Of a stretch of 64,000 bases of DNA, positions 45,288-53,012 are shown piece by piece. The position numbers and the translations under genes are program-made. The notes beneath the pieces were generated by a model, which was not told the DNA's origin, did no database searches, and saw only the letters and a list, made by a program, of their open reading frames with translations. This DNA is from Ignavibacteriales bacterium (GTDB lineage Bacteria; Bacteroidota; Ignavibacteria; Ignavibacteriales; Ignavibacteriaceae), in NCBI GenBank assembly GCA_016707285.1, contig JADJIA010000006.1, positions 124,001 to 188,000 on the forward strand, read 5' to 3'. Within the stretch, counting starts at the first letter, position 1, and the number at the start of each line of letters is the position of its first letter.

Positions 45288-46250
45288 TTAAACTTCTATT
45301 GTAAAATTGCCTTTCTTCATGATCAGCTTTCCATCCAGATAAACATCAGGTGATTTAACCACACCATCAAGATGTAAAGGTACTTTAACTTTTCCACCAA
45401 AACCCATATTATCACCAACAGCAATATGGATCGTTCCCATTACTTTTTCATCCTCAAGTATCAACCCTGAGAGTTGAGCCGACTCATTGGTTCCCACACC
45501 AAATTCAGCAATATTGTAGGCATCTCCACCAACTTTGGCGAGAATTTCGGCAAGTTGTTTTGCATTATCTCCCCCTTCAATATCGGTGACCACCCCCTCT
45601 TTTACTGTCAGCTTTATGTCAGAATTTTCCATAAGACCAACACCTGCAAATGATCCATCCACGATGAAAACACCCTCTGCAGTTCCTTCGACAGGCGCAA
45701 GAAATGTTTCACCGGTTGGGAGATTACCACTTTCTCCCGGGGCATGGAACAGCCCTTTGGAGGCATGAACACTTCTTCCCTCAATCGAAAACTGAATATC
45801 AGTCCCTTTTTCAGATGTTACTCTTACATGTTTTCCTTTTTCAAGAACTGCTTTCAAATTCAGTGATCTTTCTGCAATCCTTTTATAATCTGCGTTAAGT
45901 CCACGAATCATCACATCTTTGGTTATTCCCGGGAAAGTGGCAACTCGTGCTCCCGTGGCTGAAGCATCCCTTCTCGCCTGTGTATGGGTGAGTGATCTTA
46001 AAGTTGGACAGAGCACAACATCAAATTGTTTCATCATGGCTGCAATGGAAGCAAGTGGTTCCTGACCATTCACTTCTAAAGGTTCCATTTCCACATACAC
46101 CGACTTGTGTCCGAGTCTGATGGCTGCGAGATAGAGTTCATAACCAATCTCATGTTTTTGAGTATCACTCACCACTAATACAGATTCACCGGGTTTGGCA
46201 CCCATGCAGTCTCTGATTGCAATTTCACAAGCTTTTTGAAGTTCTGTCAT
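45288..46250 (-). CDS. Aminopeptidase (M29/aminopeptidase T-like)
   Basis: 320 residues without signal peptide. GLFHAPGESGNLPTGE and EFGVGTNESAQLSG with HIAVGDNMGFGGKV are characteristic blocks of a cobalt/zinc aminopeptidase group distantly related to the M29 thermophilic aminopeptidases. It probably trims amino-terminal residues from imported peptides in the cytoplasm. It lies near a peptide transporter and dipeptidase. Confidence 0.72.
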   Translation of the reverse strand: MTELQKACEIAIRDCMGAKPGESVLVVSDTQKHEIGYELYLAAIRLGHKSVYVEMEPLEVNGQEPLASIAAMMKQFDVVLCPTLRSLTHTQARRDASATGARVATFPGITKDVMIRGLNADYKRIAERSLNLKAVLEKGKHVRVTSEKGTDIQFSIEGRSVHASKGLFHAPGESGNLPTGETFLAPVEGTAEGVFIVDGSFAGVGLMENSDIKLTVKEGVVTDIEGGDNAKQLAEILAKVGGDAYNIAEFGVGTNESAQLSGLILEDEKVMGTIHIAVGDNMGFGGKVKVPLHLDGVVKSPDVYLDGKLIMKKGNFTIEV

Positions 46251-46256
46251 ATATTT

Positions 46257-47018
46257 TTATAAAGGAATTGATAAATTGAATTGTACACCGTAGAAAAGCC
46301 CGCCCTTTGTGACGGCATTTTCCATCACTTCAGTGCTGCTTTCGTTAACAGTAAGTTTATTGCCGGCTTCATCAGTTAATACACCAACTGAAAATTCTGA
46401 ATATCCAACTTTACCCTCTAAACTGATATTCTGATCGATGATAAAGAGAATAAACCCGGAAGCGAAATTAAACCCGAGCTGTGATTTATCCGAACTGTAT
46501 TTAACCCTTGTAACAGGATTATTTATATCTTCAGTCCGTTTATAGAATTGAGCATTACCATAAGTAACCTCCAGTTCAAGGATTTTCCAGCTAATGGATT
46601 TCGAAAGTGGGGTACCAAGTTCGATTCCCGCACCATAAACATTTTGTTTATATTCGAGACTGTTGGTATAAATGGAGTTTGAACCTTTAACCTGAGTTTC
46701 TTTCACCTCATTCATCATCTCATAAAATATTTTTACTGTGTATTCAAGTCCTGAAACTCTGTTTCTCAAAAGATTGATCCCCAAACGATAACCTTTAAGC
46801 ATGCCAAACTCCCCGATCCCTGCAAAAAGAGAATCTCCGTGAAGCTGGTTATATGCTGTTACATAGTTGTTCAGACCGGTCGCTTCATAATGTTTTACCT
46901 GGTAACCTGCAAAACCACCAACAAGTCCAAGACAACCAAAACCAAATTTGTTCGATTGGGATTCGGCTGCCCCGGCAAGTAAAACAAAAACAACTATAAA
47001 AGTTTTATATGGTATCAA
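46257..47018 (-). CDS. Hypothetical outer-membrane beta-barrel protein
   Basis: 253 residues from TTG 47018 with a signal-like segment (TFIVVFVLLAGAAES). The remainder alternates hydrophobic and polar residues and ends in VQFNLSIPL, consistent with a small barrel. No family recognised. It lies six bases before the aminopeptidase gene and about 70 bases after the MFS gene. Confidence 0.7.
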   Translation of the reverse strand: MIPYKTFIVVFVLLAGAAESQSNKFGFGCLGLVGGFAGYQVKHYEATGLNNYVTAYNQLHGDSLFAGIGEFGMLKGYRLGINLLRNRVSGLEYTVKIFYEMMNEVKETQVKGSNSIYTNSLEYKQNVYGAGIELGTPLSKSISWKILELEVTYGNAQFYKRTEDINNPVTRVKYSSDKSQLGFNFASGFILFIIDQNISLEGKVGYSEFSVGVLTDEAGNKLTVNESSTEVMENAVTKGGLFYGVQFNLSIPL

Positions 47019-47088
47019 ATCGTAATTTTATTCTGATAAGTGTGTCAAAGAGACAATTATAATCCACTAAGGCAACATTTATCACATG

Positions 47089-48435
47089 TCATTTCTGAGC
47101 ATCTAATTTTTTCTTGTGCATTAATCCAAATTCAAGACCATGCCCGGCGGCTTTTCCCTCTGCCCATTTAAGCATGAATGCAAAAAAGAGTCCAAAGAAA
47201 CCGAGTGACGAGAAAAGGTACATTCCAAGTTCATAACCACCGGATGAATCGTTTGCCCATCCGATAAGAAAGTTAAACCCGGCAAGCCCGATGTTCTGTA
47301 TCATTGTCATCAATCCATAAGCAGTACCAAGTTTTTGCTCAGGCACAATCAGTGCAACCGAAGGCCACATTACTGCCGGAATAAGCGAGAATGAGAGACC
47401 CATCATCGCCATCGGTAACCAAGGTGGAATAGCGGTTTGTAACAACATGATATAGACGGGTATCAGTAAAACTGAACCAAACATCATCAACAACGACCTT
47501 TTTCCGATATAATCAGAAAGCAGCCCAAAAAGTGGAGTTAAAATCATTGATGAGAGGATCAAGATACTGTTGTACATTCCGCCCACTTCTCTTTCCAGTC
47601 CGTGAAATTCCTGGAAAAATTTAATGGCGAAAGTTCTGAACGGGAAAATCCCCGAATAAAAAGTTACACACAACAAAACAATAAACCAGTAGGATTTACT
47701 AAAAGCCAACACTTCACGCAGAACCACTTTATCCTGCTTTGCTTCAGGTTTCATGTGGTAATTGTTTTTTGCATAACTGTCGAGATACCAGTAAGCCAGT
47801 GCTGTAATCACTGAAATAAAAGCCATTATTACAGCGATCATCAAAGGAAGATCCCATGATGTGAAATATGACTTAAAAAAGGTAGGTGAATTGTCAGCAG
47901 CAAAAGAACCAAGACGGGCTATGGTTAAATTTATTCCAAATGCAAACGAAAGCTCTTTTCCAATAAACCATTTGCCAAGTGCAGTGGTAACCGCCACAAT
48001 CAGCGATTCCGCTCCCAATCCAAAAATCAATCTTCCTAACGACATAACAACAAGTTCGTTGCTGATGTCAGAGTTGAAAACCGACCTGAAAATATCACCT
48101 ACAAATGCTAATTGAACTGTCATCACGGTAACAATTGAACCAACAAAACAAAGGATCGAAAAGAGGGTAATCGACTTAACAGTTCCAATTCTGTCAATAA
48201 TCAATCCACCGAGCAACACCATAAGGATATTTGGCACACTGTAAATCCCCTGAAGCAGACCAATGTCGGAGTCAGTGAACTTAAGCTGTGATGCAAGCAA
48301 ATCAGCAATCGGGGCTATTGAGTCATAAACATAATAATTCCCAAACATTGCCAGTGAGACAAGAACAAGTACCCCCCACCTGACGGCGAAGGGTACTGTT
48401 GGTTTGTCAATATTGAGCGTTTCGTTTTTCGCCAT
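47089..48435 (-). CDS. Major facilitator superfamily transporter
   Basis: 448 residues, about 12 membrane segments. The MFS loop signatures are GGLIIDRIGTVKSIT (after helix 2) and GLLSDYIGKRSLLMM (after helix 8). An amphipathic C-terminus ends MHKKKLDAQK. The substrate is not readable; its place three bases after pepD points to export or import of an amino acid or peptide-derived compound. It could be a drug or sugar carrier instead. Confidence 0.85.
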   Translation of the reverse strand: MAKNETLNIDKPTVPFAVRWGVLVLVSLAMFGNYYVYDSIAPIADLLASQLKFTDSDIGLLQGIYSVPNILMVLLGGLIIDRIGTVKSITLFSILCFVGSIVTVMTVQLAFVGDIFRSVFNSDISNELVVMSLGRLIFGLGAESLIVAVTTALGKWFIGKELSFAFGINLTIARLGSFAADNSPTFFKSYFTSWDLPLMIAVIMAFISVITALAYWYLDSYAKNNYHMKPEAKQDKVVLREVLAFSKSYWFIVLLCVTFYSGIFPFRTFAIKFFQEFHGLEREVGGMYNSILILSSMILTPLFGLLSDYIGKRSLLMMFGSVLLIPVYIMLLQTAIPPWLPMAMMGLSFSLIPAVMWPSVALIVPEQKLGTAYGLMTMIQNIGLAGFNFLIGWANDSSGGYELGMYLFSSLGFFGLFFAFMLKWAEGKAAGHGLEFGLMHKKKLDAQK

Positions 48436-48437
48436 CG

Positions 48438-49899
48438 TTATCTTTCGGGAACGGTTTCAAGTACTTTTAGAAGGTGATACCAAAACTTCTCAACTGAAGC
48501 TATATTTACCTGTTCATCAGGTGAATGAGCTCCTGTGATGGTTGGACCAAATGAAACCATATCCATCTCAGGATATTTCTCTTTAATAATTCCACATTCA
48601 AGACCGGCGTGGATAGCTTTCACCTCAGGTACCTTACCGTAGAGTGCTGTATAAGCATCCCTTGTTACTTTCAGAATTTCTGACTTAACATCGGGTTTCC
48701 ATCCTGGATAGCCATCACTCGTTTCAATTTCTGCTCCACCAAGTTCAAATACACATGATACCATGGTAACAGCATCTTCAATCTCAGATTCAACAGAACT
48801 TCTCTGGCTTGTTCCGATTTCAATTGCGTTTTCAGTCATCACTAAAGTTGCGAGGTTGGTTGAAGTTTCCACCAATCCCGGTATATCAGCAGACATCTTC
48901 AGAACACCATGTGGAAGTGCATAAAGCATCAGAATCAACTGATCTTCAGATACTTCATCAAGCACTTTTTTGGTTCCTTCAATTTTTCTGATCACAACAC
49001 GAAGATTTGGTTCAACGGTTGAAAGTTCAGCCTGAACCATCTTCTCAAATTCCATAACTTCTTCAATTACAACACTTTCATCTTCAGGATCAACAGCAAG
49101 AATTGCGGAAGCTTCTCTTGGAATCGCATTTCTTTTGCTTCCACCTTTCACTTCAGCTACACTTACAAGATAATATTGTTGAAGAGTATTCAAAATTCTT
49201 GCGAGAATTTTAATCGCATTCGCTCTACCGGTGTTGATATCAAGACCCGAGTGGCCTCCTCTTAATCCGGAGATCAACAATTCATAAAAAAGATAATTTT
49301 CAGGAGCTTCTTCCTGTTCAAAGTGAATGGTTCCTTTGGTATCTCTTCCACCGGAGCATCCAATATAAAGCTCACCAATCTCTTCTGAATCAAGGTTTAA
49401 AAGAATCTGACCTTCGAGAAGTCCCTCAGCAAGATTGGTAGCTCCCGTTAAACCTGTTTCTTCATCAAGGGTAAGAAGTATCTCAAGTGGACCGTGTTCA
49501 ATTGTTTCATCTATGGCAACTGCAAGAGCAGCAGCAGCACCGATTCCGTTATCGGCACCAAGGGTTGTTCCTTCAGCTTTTACCCATTCACCATCAATAA
49601 ATGGACGAATACCTTCGATGTCAAAATCAAACTCAACATCACTGTTTTTTTCACATACCATATCGAGATGTCCTTGAAGAACAACTGTTTTTTTTGTCTT
49701 CAAATCCTGGAGTTGCAGGAACTTTTATGATAATGTTTCCGGCTTCATCTCTCTGATAATCAAGAGCATTTGTCTCGCAAAACTCGAGAACATACTCAAC
49801 AACTGCTTCTTCTTTTTTTGAGGGTCGTGGTCTTGCACTCATCTCTTCAAATATGTCCCACAATGGTTGTGGTTTCAGGGTTCCTAAACGATCTCCCAT
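48438..49899 (-). pseudogene. pepD: Aminoacyl-histidine dipeptidase PepD (M20C), interrupted by a single-base frameshift
   Basis: Zinc dipeptidase of the M20 family. The first 70 or so residues from ATG 49899 (GAGGT seven bases upstream) end at TPGFEDKK and are read into a false tail ending at 49651. The remaining roughly 415 residues are in the adjacent frame, with QGHLDMV (zinc His and Asp), LGADNGIG and LDEETGLTGA. An A8 run (minus strand, 49688-49695) joins them: with seven A the sequence reads EDKKTVVLQGHLDM, exactly the family. Sequence error, real mutation or transcriptional slippage would each explain it. Confidence 0.85.
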
Positions 49900-49908
49900 G
49901 TTTCTACC

Positions 49909-50286
49909 TCAATTTTCAAGTTCTTTAAATGTAATGATTTTGTTATGATACATCATGGAAACAAATTTCACGAGCCTCTCTCGGGGTTCGATCCTGTCTC
50001 CAAGTTTCTCTTTAACTTTTTCTCCAACTTCTTTAACTTTTCTTTTGCCGTCAATCGACACCCAGACTTCCGATCCGATCTCATCGAGATCGAGTCTGAA
50101 GTTTGGATCCCTCCCGTTTTTCACCATATAATTGTGAACAACACTCCATTTGAATCTGGGGATCAGAACCGTTATAATTCCGTTCTCACCCGTTTCAAAT
50201 TCCTGAATTTTAACAGGTGTCAGCTCAAGGGCATCAATACCCTTGAGCTTTTTCCTGTCATTATAATCTTTGAAAATACTTTTCAA
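49909..50286 (-). CDS. Stand-alone PqqD-like protein
   Basis: 125 residues. The core LDEIGSEVWVSIDGKRKVKE followed by a VKFVSMMYHNKIITF helix-strand is PqqD-like (winged helix, RiPP recognition-element type). PqqD domains bind precursor peptides for radical-SAM enzymes, but no such enzyme or small precursor gene is nearby, so the role is open. It starts four bases after the OPT transporter stop and ends nine bases before pepD. A 10-bp inverted repeat lies within its first 22 codons. Confidence 0.65.
   Translation of the reverse strand: MKSIFKDYNDRKKLKGIDALELTPVKIQEFETGENGIITVLIPRFKWSVVHNYMVKNGRDPNFRLDLDEIGSEVWVSIDGKRKVKEVGEKVKEKLGDRIEPRERLVKFVSMMYHNKIITFKELEN
50222..50249. repeat. Perfect 10-bp inverted repeat in the 5' coding region of the PqqD-like gene
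   Basis: AGCTCAAGGG (50222-50231) and CCCTTGAGCT (50240-50249) are separated by eight bases. In the gene it encodes the LKGIDALEL segment. On the plus strand it is followed by several T, so it could act as an antisense terminator or as an RNA hairpin on the mRNA. Confidence 0.85.
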
Positions 50287-50290
50287 ACCG

Positions 50291-52237
50291 TTATTTCTGT
50301 GTTTTTGTTGCTACTTTGTAAAGACCGTATCCAAGAAGGACAAAGACACCAAGAGAGATCAAATCTCCCGCTCCGCCCAGACCTTCAACAAGACCTACAT
50401 GCAAAACATCAATAACATTTTTACCTGCTTCAACTTCTGTTGCAATTAAAACTGCAAGAAGAATTCCGGTAAGTGAACCACCGGCTATGAGACCCGAACT
50501 GAATAATGCTCCCGGTCCAATTTCACCGTCATCTTCTTTTGAACTGTTCTTTTTCTCAACAAACCATTTCACCAAACCACCAAGGAAAATCGGGGCTGTG
50601 GTGGAAAGTGGAAGGTATGCTCCCACTGCAAAAGGAAGTGACCTTACTCCCGCAAGTTCAAGAACTGCTGAAATTCCCATGCCTGTTACAACAAGACCCC
50701 AGGGTAAATCCTGTGAAAGAAGTCCTTTAATTACAGTAGCCATGAGAGTTGCCTGTGGAGCAGGAAGTGGATTGGCAGAAACTGTTGAATCAGCTCCAAT
50801 TCCTATTGCGTTGTTTAAGATCAACATAGTTGCACCAATTACAACAGAAGAAGCAACAACACCAATTATAAGTCCATACTGCTGTTTAATTGGAGTGGCG
50901 CCAACGATGTAACCCGTTTTAAGATCCTGCGAAGTGGCACCCGCATTTGCTGCCGCGATACACACAATGGAACCTACAACCAAGGCTATTGGCTGGTGGG
51001 CACTGCCTGTCCATCCAAGTCCCACAAATATAAGACTTGTCGCCATAAGGGTTGCGATTGTCATTCCTGATATCGGGTTGGATGATGAACCAATGATTCC
51101 CACAATTCTTGATGACACTGTCACAAAGAAAAATCCAAAAACCACTATCATTATCGCTGAAAGCAGATTAGTTGGAATTGACGGGATAATTGCCATAAAA
51201 GCAACGAGAACTACTGCACCAACAAGTACAAACACGAGTGGCAAGTCTTTTTCAGTTCTAAGAGTGCTCTTTCCGGCAGAACCGGCTTTGAAGTCGCCAA
51301 TCGAATCTTTGAAGGCACTTACGATGGTTGGAAGAGTTTTTATCAGAGTCATAATACCACCAAAAGTAACCGCCCCGGCACCAATGTATCTGATATAGTT
51401 ACCCCAGATTTCGCGGGCAGACATATCTCTGATAAGTTGTGCTTTAACTGGTGGAAACGCGGTTTCCAAGCCACTGCCAATGAGTGTGATCAATGGTATA
51501 AGCACCAACCACGAAAGTACACCACCGGCAACCATTATGCCTGCAATTTTGGGTCCGATTATATATCCAACACCAAGTAATTCAGGAGAGATTTCCCCCA
51601 TTACTGTACCGTTTGGAAGGGCTGAATCTTTGCTGAATGTGTAGGCAGGTGCCTCTTTCCAGAGACCAAAAACCGACATCAACACTTTATAACCAAATGA
51701 TATTCCCAAGCCGTAATAAACTTTTTGGGCAAGGTTTCCGCCTTTTTCGCCTGCAACCAAAACATCAGCGCATGCAGTTCCTTCCGGATAAGGTAAAACC
51801 CCGTGTTCTTTTACTATAAGCGAACGGCGCAGGGGTACCATAAACAGTACACCAAGAATACCGCCGGCAAGTGCCAGAACAAATATCTGAAAATATTCGA
51901 AATACTCAATACCACCGTCTAAAAATAATAAAGCAGGGATTGTAAATACAACACCTGCAGCTACCGACTCACCGGCTGAGCCGATGGTCTGTACAATATT
52001 ATTTTCAAGAATGGTTGATTTGCCGATTTTTTTAAACACTGCAATCGCCAATACGGCAATTGGAATGGAGGCACTTACAGTTAAACCAACTTTTAAGCCT
52101 AAATAGACTGTTGCCGCACCAAAAATAATTCCAAATAATGCACCAAGAATGATTGCTTTTGGTGTAAATTCTGGAATAAAGTCCGTTGCAGCGATATAAG
52201 GCTTGAAGGTTTTCTCATTTTGTCCGTTTTGAGCCAT
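50291..52237 (-). CDS. OPT-family oligopeptide transporter
   Basis: About 648 residues from ATG 52237 (GGGAT just upstream); the longer frame uses a TTG and adds no membrane sequence. About 14-16 membrane segments. Family blocks: GIIFGAATVYLGLKVGLTVSAS, SAGESVAAGVVFTIPALLFL, PYPEGTACADVLVAGE and NAGATSQDLKTGYIVGA. OPT carriers take up di- to tetrapeptides with protons across the inner membrane. The next genes are the PqqD-like protein and pepD, implying uptake followed by hydrolysis. Confidence 0.93.
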   Translation of the reverse strand: MAQNGQNEKTFKPYIAATDFIPEFTPKAIILGALFGIIFGAATVYLGLKVGLTVSASIPIAVLAIAVFKKIGKSTILENNIVQTIGSAGESVAAGVVFTIPALLFLDGGIEYFEYFQIFVLALAGGILGVLFMVPLRRSLIVKEHGVLPYPEGTACADVLVAGEKGGNLAQKVYYGLGISFGYKVLMSVFGLWKEAPAYTFSKDSALPNGTVMGEISPELLGVGYIIGPKIAGIMVAGGVLSWLVLIPLITLIGSGLETAFPPVKAQLIRDMSAREIWGNYIRYIGAGAVTFGGIMTLIKTLPTIVSAFKDSIGDFKAGSAGKSTLRTEKDLPLVFVLVGAVVLVAFMAIIPSIPTNLLSAIMIVVFGFFFVTVSSRIVGIIGSSSNPISGMTIATLMATSLIFVGLGWTGSAHQPIALVVGSIVCIAAANAGATSQDLKTGYIVGATPIKQQYGLIIGVVASSVVIGATMLILNNAIGIGADSTVSANPLPAPQATLMATVIKGLLSQDLPWGLVVTGMGISAVLELAGVRSLPFAVGAYLPLSTTAPIFLGGLVKWFVEKKNSSKEDDGEIGPGALFSSGLIAGGSLTGILLAVLIATEVEAGKNVIDVLHVGLVEGLGGAGDLISLGVFVLLGYGLYKVATKTQK

Positions 52238-52330
52238 AATTATCCCGGATTTATTGATTACCAAAAAATAGAAACCACAATTTACCTATTAATTAGGAAA
52301 TAACAAGGGAAGAACTTGAGGGAAAGGAGA

Positions 52331-52444
52331 GACTTTAGGACTTGAGAACTTGAGAAACTCAGAGTGCAAGACGGATGCATTGATCACTGAGGTTAACTCT
52401 CTTGAATCTCGAGGTTCTGAAGCTCCGAATCTCCGAAGTTCTCC
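52331..52444. repeat. Two octamer repeat blocks in opposite orientation between OPT transporter and TetR genes
   Basis: Plus-strand octamers GACTTTAG, GACTTGAG, AACTTGAG, AAACTCAG (52331-52362) are followed by a 42-base spacer and then AATCTCGA, GGTTCTGA, AGCTCCGA, ATCTCCGA, AGTTCTCC (52405-52444). The second block ends two bases before the TetR stop codon and is the reverse orientation. Both are variants of the AACTTCAG family. Confidence 0.8.
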
Positions 52445-52445
52445 T

Positions 52446-53012
52446 TTACACTTTTAGAAACTTCACAACTTCGCTTGCTTCCAGCTCATTGGTTCCCAGC
52501 ATGTCGCCGAGGTTAATTCCTTCTGCAAGGGCGATGATCATCCCGGAGAGGAGTTGGGCATCCTCTTTGGTTTTGCAAAATGGAAGCAGCGCGGTGGTTA
52601 TGGTGTCTTTGGTCTGCTGAAATATTTTTATGATCTTAAATCCGAGCTTTCGGTTCCCTGTTAATATTTCAAGCCAGATAAAATGAAGAAGTTTGGCATT
52701 TTGGGGCTCCGATGTAAGGGCAGTGAGAGTGACACCCACAATGTCACTCCCCTTTTTGGCTTTTAAGTCTCTAAGTCCCAGCACAATCCGCTCAGCAGCC
52801 TCTTCAAAATTTTTTCTTGCAATCTCCTCAATCAAACTGTCTTTTGATCGAAAGTGATAATAGAGAGTCCCTTTGCTGATCTTAATACTTTTTGCAATGT
52901 CGGCAAGACTTGTGTCCCTGATCCCCTTTTTGAGGATCTGAGCCGATGCAGTTGCAAGAATTCTATCGTAGGTTGGCTCTTTTGGGGGAGCCGACTTTCC
53001 GGTTGTGAGCAT
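52446..53012 (-). CDS. TetR-family transcriptional regulator
   Basis: 188 residues. The N-terminal helix-turn-helix (TYDRILATASAQILKKGIRD, SLADIAKSIKISKGTLYYHF) is the standard TetR domain, followed by a variable ligand-binding domain. It probably responds to a small hydrophobic molecule or peptide-derived signal and represses nearby genes. It is coupled to the S46 peptidase gene (stop and start overlap as TGATG) and precedes the OPT gene after the repeat-filled gap. Its target genes cannot be identified. Confidence 0.92.
   Translation of the reverse strand: MLTTGKSAPPKEPTYDRILATASAQILKKGIRDTSLADIAKSIKISKGTLYYHFRSKDSLIEEIARKNFEEAAERIVLGLRDLKAKKGSDIVGVTLTALTSEPQNAKLLHFIWLEILTGNRKLGFKIIKIFQQTKDTITTALLPFCKTKEDAQLLSGMIIALAEGINLGDMLGTNELEASEVVKFLKV

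Noticed and set aside
50487..50912. 141-codon plus-strand reading frame
   Set aside because: It lies opposite the OPT transporter and has low-complexity Pro/Ser/Thr composition.
50934..51398. 154-codon plus-strand reading frame
   Set aside because: It mirrors the OPT transporter's hydrophobic helices and is not an independent gene.
52446..53012. TetR as a drug-efflux regulator
   Set aside because: No efflux gene is adjacent and the coupling is to the S46 peptidase; the target is left open.
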